A DNA stretch of 64,000 nucleotides from assembly GCF_040581485.1 (NCBI RefSeq), contig NC_090128.1:42872931-42936930 (forward strand). The letters run 5' to 3'. The translations under genes were made by a program, and so were the position numbers. This DNA is from Linepithema humile. Lineage: Eukaryota > Arthropoda > Insecta > Hymenoptera > Formicidae. Below, in pieces: positions 1 through 11,828 of the stretch (position 1 is the stretch's first letter; the number at the start of each line of letters is the position of its first letter). The notes beneath the pieces were generated by a model. The model saw only the letters and a list, made by a program, of their open reading frames with translations. It made no database searches and was not told the DNA's origin.

Positions 1-2878
1 TAAGTCAATGTGTGTCAATGAGTTATGTTGTATCGGGAATGTGCGCTACTTCACAAACTTAATTCAACAACAATTAGTTGCGCGTCACATATTGCGAATC
101 ACTTTCAAAACGTGCTGCTTAAATAATTATGAAAAAGTTTATGTACATATACACGTATATTTATTTCTTTTAATTACCGTGCTTGTGTGTATGCTTTTGA
201 TTCTATGAAAATAAAGCAAAATGTAGATATAAATAAAGATAGATAAATATAGATATATAAAGATAGATAAATGTAGATATAAATAAAGCAAAAATTAGAT
301 ATAAAAATGTGTTGAAAAGCAATAAGATAAAAACATATTAAATATCGCAATCGCAAATGTCGTACATTTAATGGCATAGTAAGCAAAGAATTGACATTCA
401 ATCCTAAATTTTGACACAATTGCGCTGTCTTTCTACTACTATATTGTTTTGGCTTCAAATTTACGTGAAAATCAACACCGAATAAATTTATTCTCATTGA
501 TAATATTTCCGGATATTTTCCTTCGTCCACGTTCACGCGGATTTATGCAGACAGCGGTGTACGTCGACGAATTAATTGGATTAAATCGCCCGCAGTTTAA
601 TATTCATTTCATGCCTTATAGAGACGCCACGAGGCTCACAGTTCGTATAAATTGCAGTGCCTTCAAAAAGCAATTTCATTTTGCACGTAAAGTTACCGCG
701 GAATATGAAAGCAAGCTATCTTCTCCCGACAACCCTCTCAATTAGGAACTTAACTCTTGCGGAGATTATTACGCCAGAAAAGGAGCGATATTTGGAGCGA
801 TGTAATATCGGCATTATAATACGGACACAATATAGAAAGTGAATTTTAATAGAAAGTTACATTTTTTTATTCGCCATAAAGCATCCAAAAAATTTCCGTA
901 TTTCCCGTTGCTACAGTTAGACTAACCGTTGTGTGTGCTATTTTGCAAAACCTCTTGTATTATCAATTTTATTATATTTACATAGTTTGATATTTATTAA
1001 ATCTAATTTATTTTTTACCATGTAATCATCAACTACGTGTGTTTATAATTGAAGTGACTTGTGTGAGGAAATGAGAATAGTTTCTAGCACACACTCGTCG
1101 CGGATAAGATTTCGTCGTTATGCATATTAAATTCTGCAAAAAAAAAGAAAGGAAAACGTAAAAAACCTGCTGTGCCTGCAATAATCCTCGTAATTACGCG
1201 CTTAAATCACTGTCGGCAGAGTTATTGCAGAGGAATACTTTCCGCGCGGCCGAATGCGCTCGCGAATGCTCGAATCCTGGCAGAACGTCAGGTTATCCAA
1301 CTTTCCGCAATCCTGACAAATTTCTTTCCCTCTTTTCCTGATTTTGCCCCCCGGCAGCTACCGGTATGCGCGTTATTTCCTATTCTCCGTGAAAATCGAT
1401 AATGCGAATACTTTTGTGATGAAACTTCAATAAGCATTTGACTCTCGAAAAATATAAAATCAAAAGACTTGGGCGCAAATACACAGAGGCACAAAAAATT
1501 GTTTTGTCAATAAAGTAAAATACTAGATTTTTTATATACGCGTCAAAAGAAGTTTGAAAACACCTAAATTTTAAATAATCTAAAAGCGAAATTAAGCTAG
1601 CCGATTGTATTGCGATAAATGTTGATTTTTATCAAACAAATAGTTATATTAAGTTTTATCTTATTTTGGTTGTGCTTAATTATTACAAAATTTGTATGTT
1701 ACAGTTGTTTATGTCCAACTGCAGCATCAGCTGAAAATTCTTGTTACATTTACAAGTTGCATATATATACAAATTTAAAAGTTCCAGAAAAAAACAAATC
1801 TCATTAAATGACTCACGTATTTTTTATTGCAAATTGTTTTAGCTGTTAATTTATCAAATTTGCTTGATGTAACTTGCCTTTAGATGCCGCTTCCGAGATT
1901 GAGTAATTGCTTTTTGTAAGCCTCAATTTTATTTTAACAGGATTTATCACGTCTCATACTGATCGTCGAGAATGAAATTTCACAGAAGGAACCGGGTATC
2001 TCTGCAAAATAATCGACTCCATTACAAGCTTAATGCACGGCGAAATTATCATGGTAGAACTTTCGGCGGCACATGTTCGTAGATGCAGGGCGACCAGGTC
2101 TCAATTTTCCAGGGCGCTTTTCTGCAATCTCTCGCAAATTTCCCTTTACCTCTCTTCTCTCCACAGTACTCTCAGGTACTACTCTTTCCGCCCTTTTACG
2201 CTTCTCATCTTCCGCTCATTCGCGTTTTACTCGACGCGAAATCGACAGCGGTGGCGCCGGTGGCGTCGGTCGAGATTCCCGGCGCGTGACACGCCCGAAA
2301 TTCTGGGTTTTAATTGCGCCCTGGATATTTCGAGGGGGGCGGAAGGCATTAATGGACCGAATCCGAGATAGGGCTGCACCGACGTGCTGCTGCAACGTGT
2401 GCTCTCGGACAACCAGGGTCGGATGTTTAATTGAGCATTCGGTTGCGCCCACCCGAATGTGAATGTCTCTCATAATCCGGCGTGCCAATTAACGCTATTA
2501 GAGACACCGAGCATGCCGATATACATGACCGACCGAGAGCCGATTCGCGATAAATCGAGTAATTGATTGTGGATCGACGTATGTGCGACAGCCTGTAACG
2601 AGAGCGCTACAAAGAAATCGAAGATTAACGATTATTGAAGACTAGTGGTTCAATTATTGTTAGAGAACATAAAAATTATTAACATGACTTTAAAGTTTTG
2701 TTGTAAAAATAAGAAATATTAATATATGAATATATTAATATTATAATGAAATATGGATAAAATAAACTATACACACACACACACAGACTTGTAACTTTAG
2801 CTAAACTTTATTTTACAGTAAAATAATAAAATAGATTTTAGCAAAATATAGCTTCAAGTTGACGGTATGTTAAATTAT
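1..2878. other. Non-coding stretch upstream of the LTR element, probably intronic
   Basis: I see no coding exon here. Open frames are short and none resembles a known domain; in particular none resembles the first Ig domain expected before the exon at 6617. The stretch holds an imperfect AT-rich tandem repeat at about 209-300, a short AC run near 2771-2784, and a GC-richer part at 2040-2480. Because the exon at 6617 starts inside a codon, an earlier exon must lie upstream of the window, so this stretch is probably intron of the same gene. Confidence 0.5.
209..300. repeat. Short AT-rich tandem repeat
   Basis: Imperfect repeats built on the words atagataaat and gtagatataaataaag follow each other for about 90 bases. 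This is simple minisatellite-like sequence; no function is suggested. Confidence 0.6.
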
Positions 2879-2883
2879 AGTAG

Positions 2884-3628
2884 TGTGGCGGCTCACGCCA
2901 CACAGCTTACTGAAGCGGCATAATACGCCGCGGCGCCGCTACGCGCCGCAGGCCTTCTACCAGTTATAAGCTTGCGGACCCACCGCCAGGTGGCACAGGC
3001 GGTGAAGAGCTTTCTCGCGATCAAGCTTCGATCGAGGAGATATAAAAGAGCTGCTCTGCAGATCTTTACTCACTCACTCGCTTCAAGGCGAGCTCTCACA
3101 AAGGGCCCTTGAACGGAGTCACAGCTCTGCTTCGAAGAGCGCAACCAGCAAGTCTTCTCGACTTTTCACAGTGCCTGGGAAGGCACGGAAGCGAAAGACT
3201 CAGTCTCAGCTCTGACCGCACACCTCACGTAGGATGTACAGCTACGGTCAGCTGACGCACCAGCATCGCCGTCGCCACCACAGACTCTACAGCGGAAAAT
3301 AATTCCCTTAGAGTTCTGTGCCCGGTTGACTCGGCCCCCACGTGACACTCACGTTCCAGGGGACATCCGAATGCGAAGGCCTCTCCCGCCTCAGCTCGCA
3401 GATTCACTTGCGCCATCGAGAGCCGGACGGTCGCAGCGCATGGCACAACGGAGACATGCTCCACCGCAACGCAAACCTCGCCGCAGGGATGCAACACGCA
3501 CCCTCGCATGAATCGTCCTGTTAAGGACCCGATTCCAACCACGCAGACGCGGCCGGTAATATCTTACCGCGCCCGTCACCTTTCATTCGAAACTCGCGGC
3601 CTTACACTCTGCCGCGAATGCGCCTATA
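2884..3628 (+). repeat. 5' LTR (about 745 bp)
   Basis: The first about 215 bases nearly match the start of the other LTR, including a TATA-type promoter (gatataaaagagc, near 3048-3060). Beyond that the two LTRs diverge clearly. The last part is shortened: the left copy runs from the CACTCTGCCG word almost directly to the terminal GCCTATA, whereas the right copy has about 150 more bases there. Short open frames within it are shared fragments without a recognisable protein. Confidence 0.8.
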
Positions 3629-3761
3629 AACTGGTGACCCCGACGACTGGTCGAGAAAGATGGGCCAATCAGAGAAAACTGGCGAGACGCAAGACAGCGA
3701 CGCAGCGCAAATCAGAGAAGATTAACAAACGGGCGAGTTTGTGGATCATTTGCATTAAAAA

Positions 3762-4112
3762 ATGAGCAAACTCCGCCCACGCATACAACGACACGGCCAC
3801 GGCAGCACCTTCATTCACAAGGACTTGGCCAACTGTCAAAAAGGTTGTCGTCAGACACGACGGCCCAACCAGGGCGCTACAGCAGCCATACGACGGACCT
3901 TATCAAGTCGTACAACAAACGAAAAAGTCTACAGGCTATTGGTCAACGACAAGCCAATCAACGTCCCCATAGACCAATTGAAGTCAGCATACGTCAGGGA
4001 CGACCACAAGCAGCCAATAGAACCAGCCGCAGCCAAGCAGTCAAGACCCTCCACAGCCGACAAGAAGAGGAGCAGCAAAACATCAAAACCAACTACTCGT
4101 TTTCAGGCTTAA
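3762..4112 (+). pseudogene. Remnant of retrotransposon pol: integrase C-terminal end
   Basis: The frame holds two pieces typical of the end of gypsy-class integrases: STFIHKDLANC near 3807-3838, and KVYRLLVNDKPINVPIDQLK followed by SAYV near 3931-3993. The roughly 80 bases between them match the family only in a neighbouring frame, so two compensating frameshifts are present. A stop codon lies just before 3762, and the catalytic core of integrase is absent. This is a dead fragment inside the LTR element. Confidence 0.7.
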
Positions 4113-4130
4113 AAACTGCCAAGGGGGTCC

Positions 4131-5083
4131 TGTGGCGGCTCACCGCCACACAGCTTACTGAAGCGGCATAATACGCCGCGGCGCCGCTACGCGCCGCAGG
4201 CCTTCTACCAGTTATAAGCTTGCGGACCCACCGCCAGGTGGCACAGGCGGTGAAGAGCTTTCTCGCGATCAAGCTTCGATCGAGGAGATATAAAAGAGCT
4301 GCTCTGCAGATCTTTACTCACTCACTCGCTTCAAGGCGAGCTCTCCCCAGGGCCCTTGAACTGAGTCGTACTCTGCCTCGGCAGAATCTAACAGAGACAC
4401 ATAGTCTCGCCGTTTTTCTCACACTGCCTCGCAAGGCGTGTAAAAAGAAAGCAGAGTCCCAGCATCGGCCACGCACTTCAACCAAGCGGCCCGCGGATAC
4501 TCCACTTTCGCCGTCACCTCCTCAGTCTCTAGTGTGGAAATTAATCCCACTAGAGTTCTGCGTCCGGTTGACTCGACCACCAAGGGACACGCTCACTCAA
4601 GGCGACATCCGAATTCGGAGACCTCTCTCTCCTCGGTACACGGAGCAATCCGTAATTCCGAGAGCCGAGACGGTTGCCACCACCAGCACACCAGAGACTC
4701 GATCCATCGCAGTACAGACTTCACCGCTCAGAGCCTGCTCAGAGAGCAGTTGTCAGACGGAAGACCACTTCCCGAACGGAGTTCCACCGACGCCGGGAAA
4801 GGGGCTGCAACGAGCTAACTCAGTTGAACCGTCCTTTTTAGGACCCGTTCAACACACTAAGACGCGGCCGGTAATTTCTTACCGCGCCCGTCAATTTTTC
4901 TTTTGATTCTCGGCCTTACACTCTTGCCGAGAAAGCGCCTCTGGCGCCCTTAATCAAATCAAACACAAAACTTGTACATTACTCTACTTCTCTGACGAGG
5001 AAAAATAAAATATATTTTTCTAAGAAATTGGTCTCAATATCTTTCAACCAAGTCGAACACAATCCTTAGGCAATACGCCTATA
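4131..5083 (+). repeat. 3' LTR (about 953 bp)
   Basis: Starts TGTGGCGGCTCACCGCC right after the purine-rich tract and ends ACGCCTATA next to the AGTAG duplication. It has the same TATA-type promoter word (near 4288-4300). A 228-codon open frame (4220-4906) crosses it but is low in complexity (Arg, Ser, Pro, Thr), resembles no protein known to me and lies inside an LTR, so I do not call it a gene. Confidence 0.8.
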
Positions 5084-5088
5084 AGTAG

Positions 5089-6616
5089 AATCTGTGTTGT
5101 TGTTTAAATAATAAACTATGGAGCCCTCATTTACAAATCATGGGATGGTACTTCGAAAGCATAACAGTTACCGCGTTGAATCTAATTATTAGTCCATCAA
5201 GTGATTAATTGTCCGGAGAATAATGGCCCCTGGCTATTGTTCCGCTGTAAACACACGCGGCTCTCTCTCTGTCAAATGTGAATAAAATTTAGTAATTTTT
5301 TGCTTCGGTGAAAGCAACCATTTTAATCAATGTTGCTATTGCATCGTAATTTTGTTTACTGCGACAAGTGAACGCTTGTATTATTGACTTTGCTTTTTCA
5401 TCTGCATAATCTTTCGTGCCCAAAGTATAATTATTCATTCTATGATCCACGACAAAAGTATTTGCTATATCTACGAGTCAATATCTACGAGAATCGATGC
5501 GTCTCCTCGTTTAATCACGAACAGGAAAGTCTCACGTACCGTACTTAATTGAAAATTAATTTCCTTCGTGCAGAGCGGCGTGGTCGAAAACGTACAAAAC
5601 TTAATCCGGGCTTGTGCGTCACCGGCCGGAAGACCGGGAAATTGTTTCAGCAAAGTAAACAAAGATTTAAATCGCGCGGATCGCATCGCGCGAGAAAAAA
5701 TGTGTAGACAAGAAAATATAAGTAAAATGTTGCTTAGAATATTTTTGTATACAATCCGAATCGTTAAATTAAATATGGAATAAACTTTAACGCTACGCTA
5801 TCATTCACTATTCATCGTCGACGTGCACAAATTCGTTAAATTATGTATCTGAATTTGATTTATTTGTTGGAATTTTATTTTGTTTAATAAAAAAGAGCTC
5901 TCATCCATTTTATCGCTAGCAGCTCGCAACGCATTGTTCGAAAGCTCAATTTAAAATTTGTAAAGTTTTGAGTATTTTCATTATTTCTATTTTACATTGC
6001 TAGTGTGCGCTAGTGTGTGCTTTTACATTCATATCGATTTGCCGTTTGCTATTTGAGTGCTACATCAAACTTTAGAGTCGTAAACTTTTTTTTTTAATTA
6101 TAAAGATTTAGAAAATAATATATATTGTTATAATATATGAAACTTGTGTCGCGAAATATAACATTAATTTCGAGATAACAAATGATTTCCTTTAATTTTC
6201 TTAGTTTTCATTAGTGCACCATTTAAAATGTACTTTACGAATTAAGAACTCACTTCAATCTTGCTTCGAATTTTTTTACTTACGAATGCATGTTGCCAAT
6301 ATGCAACGCAGTCTTATTGTAGCCTGTCACGTTGGAGTGATGTTAGGTGAGGGTGTTGGGAGAAATGTTGAGACCCAGAAAATTCATCTCGCGTCGCGTT
6401 TCCGCGAGTTGCGCCTTGCAAAGTGAGAAAACCTCTCTCGACTCCCTCTCTTTTCCTATCCCGCCGTCTTCCCGACGAGGACAGAACGAACGAAGCAACG
6501 CTCGAGTGGAGAACTCCGGATAATAGTCGAAAGTTTATAGAGTCTAACCGGAGGAAAGTAACTGGTTTATGGGGAAACTTTCACCACGTCCTCACACGGA
6601 AAATTTACGTTCACAG
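5089..6616. other. Intron-like stretch before the Ig exon
   Basis: AT-rich sequence without a convincing exon. It ends at the acceptor TTACGTTCACAG (6605-6616) of the next exon. From about 6421 the sequence becomes richer in GC, but the upstream frame shows stops and no domain. Confidence 0.5.
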
Positions 6617-6750
6617 CGCCTCCGGAGAGGGGACCGGAAATCACGGGCCTGTCCTCGCACTATTCCGTCGGCGAGAACGTGACTGCCAACTGCACCGCTT
6701 GGCCGTCCGTGCCTAAGGCCAATCTACGTTGGACCATCAACGACGAACCG
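6617..6750 (+). CDS. beat: beaten path family gene, penultimate exon (first half of second Ig domain)
   Basis: The exon lies between acceptor TTCACAG and donor CCG|GTAAAG. It enters with two bases of a split codon and then reads 44 codons: PPERGPEITGLSSHYSVGEN, then VTANCTAWPSVPKANLRWTI, then NDEP. It leaves in phase 0. The pattern Y-x-V-G-(E/D)-x-x-x-x-N-C-T, then K-A-N-L-x-W-x-I-N, is the B-C strand region of the second Ig domain in Beat proteins. These are neuronal secreted or membrane-attached cell-recognition proteins; Drosophila Beat-Ia regulates motor axon defasciculation, and several Beats bind Side-family receptors. The first Ig cysteine is visible and two N-glycosylation sequons (NVT, NCT) surround it. 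The matching second cysteine is in the exon at 53165. Which Beat paralogue this is I cannot say. Signal peptide and first Ig domain are not in the window. Confidence 0.88.
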
Positions 6751-7082
6751 GTAAAGTATCCTTCACTTTCTCAGCGCAAACTAACTTCCCCGAGGCCTCG
6801 TCCGTCACTGGTGTATTGCACCGACGACGTGTACGTGTTCTCCCGGGCGCGGAAAATGACTTTATGTGTTCTTTGGATAAAAAGCGCCGACTTCAAGATG
6901 AGATTACATTAGTTTATCTTTTCTTGAAACAGAAAGTGATAACGGAGTTCCTGCCGTTTTGATTATACTTTTTCTTATTTCTTACAAAAAAAAAAAACGC
7001 TTTAAATTGGCCTCTTTCACAAGAGCTTATTGTACAAAATCATTAAAAATATTGAGATATTGATTCAATTTCCGATATTGAT
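6751..7082. other. Start of the large beat intron
   Basis: Begins with donor GTAAAGTATCC. The frame stays open for a while past the donor, but homology to the Beat family stops at the splice site and resumes at 53165. The remainder is AT-rich with a poly-A run near 6988-6999. Confidence 0.6.
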
Positions 7083-7220
7083 AATTTGATTAATTAAATT
7101 TTGAAAGAAAAATGTCACACTTTAACTTAAAAAATTTGCTTTATCTATACTTTTTAAAGCGTATTTCGACAGGCGCATTCAACTGTACATATTCAATAAT
7201 TTTTTAATAATAATAATTTT
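7083..7220 (+). repeat. Inverted duplicate X, left copy (inversion breakpoint)
   Basis: About 138 bases that reappear as a near-perfect reverse complement at about 10472-10609. Each copy abuts one of the two separated pieces of the same MITE. This is the pattern expected when an inversion repairs staggered breaks and duplicates the sequence between them. Confidence 0.75.
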
Positions 7221-7225
7221 AAAAC

Positions 7226-7276
7226 ATGTCGCCACTGTCAACGCGGAGTTCACGGCTACGGGACCAGGAGCCTTAA
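7226..7276 (+). mobile_element. Detached right end of a TTAA MITE (copy D1)
   Basis: Starts atgtcgccactgtcaacg and ends ccaggagccTTAA. It is identical to the last 51 bases of the complete copies, including the flanking TTAA. The remainder of this copy lies in opposite orientation at about 10606-12188. Confidence 0.85.
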
Positions 7277-10200
7277 AAATCTACAAAGAACTGGAAGAAC
7301 AGTTTTACAGTACAATACTACAGAGTGATACATGATAAGATTGTTTTTCAACATGGACTTTTAAACATAGATTTCAAAATAAAGTAATTTAAATTCAATA
7401 CACTGCAAATTCTCTGTAAAGTTTAATTATGTTCAAGGTGGATTCGATAATTTTAAAGTATGACTAATGGCGGCTTTTTTTATAAAAAGCTTCTCTCCCA
7501 AAATCCTTGAATGCATGATCCTTCCGGTAAGGATGAAAGAGGATGTGAGGAACGGGCAGCATTACGATCACACCCTTCCTCAAAGGAGGAATATAAGCTG
7601 CGAGAGGGTTTCTTCCAATAGTTCGGGAAATCGTTTCGATAGAAGAGCGGCGTATTATCCTGGGACAATCTAATCCTGACTGAGCGCGGCTCTTAACTCC
7701 GTTCAATCTTTGCTACGTCTCTCGCGAATGATTCGTTGTACTCCTTTCAAAACGTGTTTTGACGTTATATATACGGCGCCCCGTGTGAAATTCGCGAGAA
7801 TCCGAGAATTTGCGACATCCATGACCGAGAAACGACTTTACGAGGCTTCTTTGAGATTACCTTCAAGTGCAGATCCCTTTTCACATAAAGACACCTATTT
7901 TATTACGAATCCAAATGCGTTACGCAAAGAGCATAAATATATCCGACGTTGGATTCGAGCTACCACGTGAAAAAATTTACGTGATGTCAAAGAAAAGAAA
8001 TATAAAAGAGCCGGAAGTATCAATTTTACAATTAAATTTCATATGAAATCAAATTGGACTTTAATTGAGACGATATTAATGTAGTAATTGATAAGACGGT
8101 ATTAAGAATTCAATAATTTCTATTAGCAATTATATATTAAAAGAGAGTGACTGATCGATCCTATTAAATTATATTAAAAATGCATTGTGCGCAGCTATAA
8201 TTTAATGATTTTATACATCGTTACACATGCAGATAAGAATATAATAGATCATACATCATTTTACGAGTCGGTCCTGGCGTCTGAATCGAACCGGAGAAAT
8301 TATTTGGAATCGTCGGAAACTTTCGCGCGACTTTGGAACGATTCATTTGAAAAATGGCTGAAACTTGTCTGCGTAGGGGTGTAATAATAAAGAAAGACTA
8401 TTACCATCTCGCTAGTCGCTTTAAAAGCGTCGTATCATTCAAATATGGGCTCGCATTAAATTCCCATCTCGCCGATACCAGCCGCCCGTATATCACTTCG
8501 CATCACAAAAAAAAAGAGAAAAAAAAAGACGTGCGACCGACGTCGGATTCGAGCCATTACGTGTAAAAAGTGGCGTCTGGGCGGTTTTCAGCACAGCCAT
8601 ATGTCACTATATCGATCGCGATTGCAGTTTCGCCTCGTATGTTAATAAAAAGGCACGCAATCGACTATTGTGTCAACCGGCTTCATCGAATACTAGGTAA
8701 CTTAAGATTAATCCATTGCTCCTACGGGAAAATGCGAAAAAAATCTCGTTTCCGCTTTTCTCTCGAGAGATAACTTTAACAATATTTCGCAGCAATATTT
8801 TTTCTATCTTTCACAAAAAATCATAAAATCAAATTATTTACGAATTTATATGAAGCGGGGTGCAATTTCGAAATAAAACTGTTGTGGGTTGGATCGGCGA
8901 GACGGACGCAATGTTTGCGCGGAACTTACGATCGACGGATACGCATAAAATATAAAAAAGATCTCGATTCCGTATGCTTTTTTTTAAATGAATAATAAAG
9001 CTGTATTGATATTTTTCTACTTTACTCCAAAATCGTAAACTCAAATTATTCGCAAAGTAATATCCAGTACGATTGCAAAACAAAATTGCAGGAATAGAGT
9101 AGATAAAAGAAAACTTGTCGGAATCGTGTCGTCAACTTCGTATACTTCGCTTATTAACTTGCGCGAATAAATTCAAGAAAATTTACATCGATCGCACGAA
9201 GAAAACAGATAAAAAACGCCATAAAAATTTTCTATAGAATCTTTTTTTACTACCGGAAAAATAAAGCGCTTTCGTAGTAAACATATACAAACATATGCAG
9301 GTATCGTATATGCAATGTAGTCAGCAGTCAAATTGTATAAAAAATAATCTAACAGTGTAAAATAAATATATAATTATTATAACTTATATATATAATTATT
9401 AAAACAAAATAACATTTTAGAAGAAAAATAAATAAACTTGATAAAAAAAAAAAGAATTTACATTTAAATTAAAAAAAAGTAATTTTGACCGATTAAAGAT
9501 AATTGAAGTTGCTTTAGTCTGCTATGTTACAATGCAGAACTTGGTCCTGCGAGGGTTAATCGACCTGTATACAAAACGTGAGCGATGCTGCGAGCAATTT
9601 GCCGTTTTTCTCGAGGCGCGCAGTCTGTTCTAATTTACAGGAACGCCTGCGACAATCAAAGTACCGAGTGCTCCGAGCAAAAGGAGGGAAATGTACTTTG
9701 CCCGCCGCTTTGTTGACGGTTCAACGGAGATTTGCTTTGGCTCCGGCGACGGCGATCAATTTGGCGCGAAATTACTCTTTTCTGAGGAACACATTTTGCA
9801 CATTGCACGACAATCTTTTACGTTACGCCGAGCCCGTTTAGCAAACCATGCGTTGATTTTTTTTTCTTTTACCGATTGTTCTGTGAATATTACTACACTT
9901 TGCATTGTTCCCGTAATGTTTCCTTCTCGTTATTAATATTTTTCAATTGCAAACATAATGAAGCGGAAAATTGTGTGCACTGACTATTCCACCGCGATAT
10001 GCAGCTTGCGATAAAATGAAAAAATTTAGCTTTAGAATTCTGCTGAAAATTCAGAAATGAGAAAAAATTGAACTAAACTACAAGAATGTAAATAGATAAT
10101 CAAATTTTTTTGTTTATTCAATCACAAGCTGCCCGTCATTATTTATTATTATTATTAGTCTTATTTGTAGCATATGTTAAAACTTTATGAGTCGCTGACA

Positions 10201-10471
10201 AAAAACAAGATTTTCTTGACAACGCTTTCATTGTCTTTATTATCAGTGCTTCGTGCGCGGACACTATCGCTTTACGCGAAATCAGATTTCGCCGCGAAAG
10301 CAGCTTACCGGCGAAATCGGAGTGTAGACACATGTATCTATCAAATCAATTTTGTCGTATGTACGTACAGCGCTCTAGCTTTCCCATTAACGACATATCC
10401 GTAGGCAAAATTTATGCCAATTTTTTCTGAAGAGAAATTTAACGCGCGCGGAAAAGTTCATATATAATAGA
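7277..10471. other. Inverted intron segment, no gene seen
   Basis: This 3.2 kb lies between the inverted duplicates and appears to have been flipped as a block. No exon is convincing in either strand. A motif of about 27 bases, CCGACGTyGGATTCGAGC followed by an E-box-like ACGTG, occurs twice (near 7943-7970 and 8537-8564). Otherwise it is AT-rich intron with poly-A and poly-T runs. Confidence 0.5.
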
Positions 10472-10609
10472 AAAATTATTATTATTAAAAAATTATTGAA
10501 TATGTACAGTTGAATGCGCCTGTCGAAATACGCTTTAAAAAGTATAGATAAAGCAAATTTTTTAAGTTAAAGTGTGACATTTTTCTTTCAAAATTTAATT
10601 AATCAAATT
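10472..10609 (-). repeat. Inverted duplicate X, right copy
   Basis: Reverse complement of 7083-7220 with few differences. Its right end (aatcaaatt) runs directly into gtggtaggaat of the MITE. An AATT shared by both sides at the join is consistent with microhomology at the breakpoint. Confidence 0.75.
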
Positions 10610-10907
10610 GTGGTAGGAATAAAAATTTAGTCGAATTTACCTAGTCGATTTATTGTATAAGTAAATAGTGTAACAGTTTGACCTAATCAATTGATACGAT
10701 AAAAGTAAATTACTGAATAACATACAAAATGCTAATTTATAATTCAAAAATTTGTTTACAAAAAAATAAACGCGATAAATACAGAATATATATAGCTTAG
10801 TACCGTTACCGACATGTCCATATGACAGAAATTCTCATGCAGCGTCTTAGGTGGAGAATCGATGAACTATTAGACGTGAAAAAATGACATGTTGACTACC
10901 CAATTTA

Positions 10908-11056
10908 TAGCGTTTTTGATTATACAGGATTTGAACGACCCAGGGTTGGTTAATGACGTCATTGCAACCTCTCCACCAATGAAAGACTTGCATTTATAGT
11001 AAAATAGTGATTGATCAACCCTGGGTCGTTCAAATCCTGTATAATCGAAAACGCTA
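10908..11056. mobile_element. Harbinger-like MITE, 149 bp
   Basis: The two ends are inverted repeats of about 41 bases beginning TAGCGTTTT and containing TTATACAGGATTTGAACGAC, with one mismatch between arms. It is flanked on both sides by TTA (10905-10907 and 11057-11059), the target duplication typical of PIF/Harbinger elements. The uninterrupted target (caatttattcttgcg) is seen in every other copy of the host MITE. It has no coding capacity. Superfamily is inferred from the TTA duplication only. Confidence 0.8.
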
Positions 11057-11091
11057 TTATTCTTGCGTGCCATTTCGTTAATATTCGTTAA

Positions 11092-11828
11092 GGCTCCTGG
11101 GTAGTCACCGCAGCCATATTAGATTCGTGACGTCAGAAGCGAGAAATGACACGCCGAGAATTCTTGCGTGCCATTTCTAAATAAAATGATAATTTAACAA
11201 AGTAACACTCTAGATCGCTTTAAGACACCTGTAAAATTGTCCGAAAACTATGCTTTTTCCTTGACAGGTTATAAACAATCGTTAAATCAACCGTGAAGCG
11301 AAGCCTAATTATGCGAGAAAACACACGGTTGACAGCTGTCTGTATGAGTAGAAAATACTCCTTCTACGTTGGGCTTTCCCTGCTAATCTTAGTTTTCGGA
11401 TAATTTTACAGGTTTCATGAACACGTCACATATCACAGCACTAACATTTAACGAATATTAACGAAATGGCACGCAAGAATAAATTGGGTAGTCAACATGT
11501 CATTTTTTCACGTCTAATAGTTCATCGATTCTCCACCTAAGACGCTGCATGAGAATTTCTGTCATATGGACATGTCGGTAACGGTACTAAGCTATATATA
11601 TTCTGTATTTATCGCGTTTATTTTTTTGTAAACAAATTTTTGAATTATAAATTAGCATTTTGTATGTTATTCAGTAATTTACTTTTATCGTATCAATTGA
11701 TTAGGTCAAACTGTTACACTATTTACTTATACAATAAATCGACTAGGTAAATTCGACTAGGTTTTTATTCCTACCACAATTATGTCGCCACTGTCAACGC
11801 GGAGTTCACGGCTACGGGACCAGGAGCC
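11092..11828 (+). mobile_element. TTAA MITE copy D2, complete, nested inside D1
   Basis: Complete 737-bp copy with ends GGCTCCTGG and CCAGGAGCC, flanked by TTAA (11088-11091 and 11829-11832). The target is an internal TTAA of copy D1 (attcgTTAAatgtt), seen intact in the other copies. It has no open frame of note. TTAA targeting fits piggyBac-type (or Sola3-type) transposases, but the terminal bases are not the usual piggyBac CCC, so the superfamily is open. Confidence 0.9.

Larger units (their letters stand above)
2884..5083 (+). mobile_element. Internally deleted Ty3/gypsy-type LTR retrotransposon
   Basis: Two long direct repeats starting TGTGGCGGCTCAC (2884 and 4131) flank only about 500 bases of internal sequence. 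The same five bases, AGTAG, occur just outside both ends (2879-2883 and 5084-5088), which marks a target-site duplication. A primer-binding-site-like stretch beginning TGGTGACCCCGACG (3632-3650) follows the left repeat. A purine-rich tract with AAGGGGGT (4121-4128) precedes the right one. The internal part joins a leader directly to the end of an integrase-like frame, so gag, protease, reverse transcriptase and most of integrase are missing. The element cannot encode its own replication. The LTR ends are inferred from the extent of similarity plus the duplication. Confidence 0.85.

Noticed and set aside
4220..4906. 228-codon plus-strand open frame
   Set aside because: It lies inside the 3' LTR, is low in complexity and resembles no protein; the other LTR does not keep the frame.
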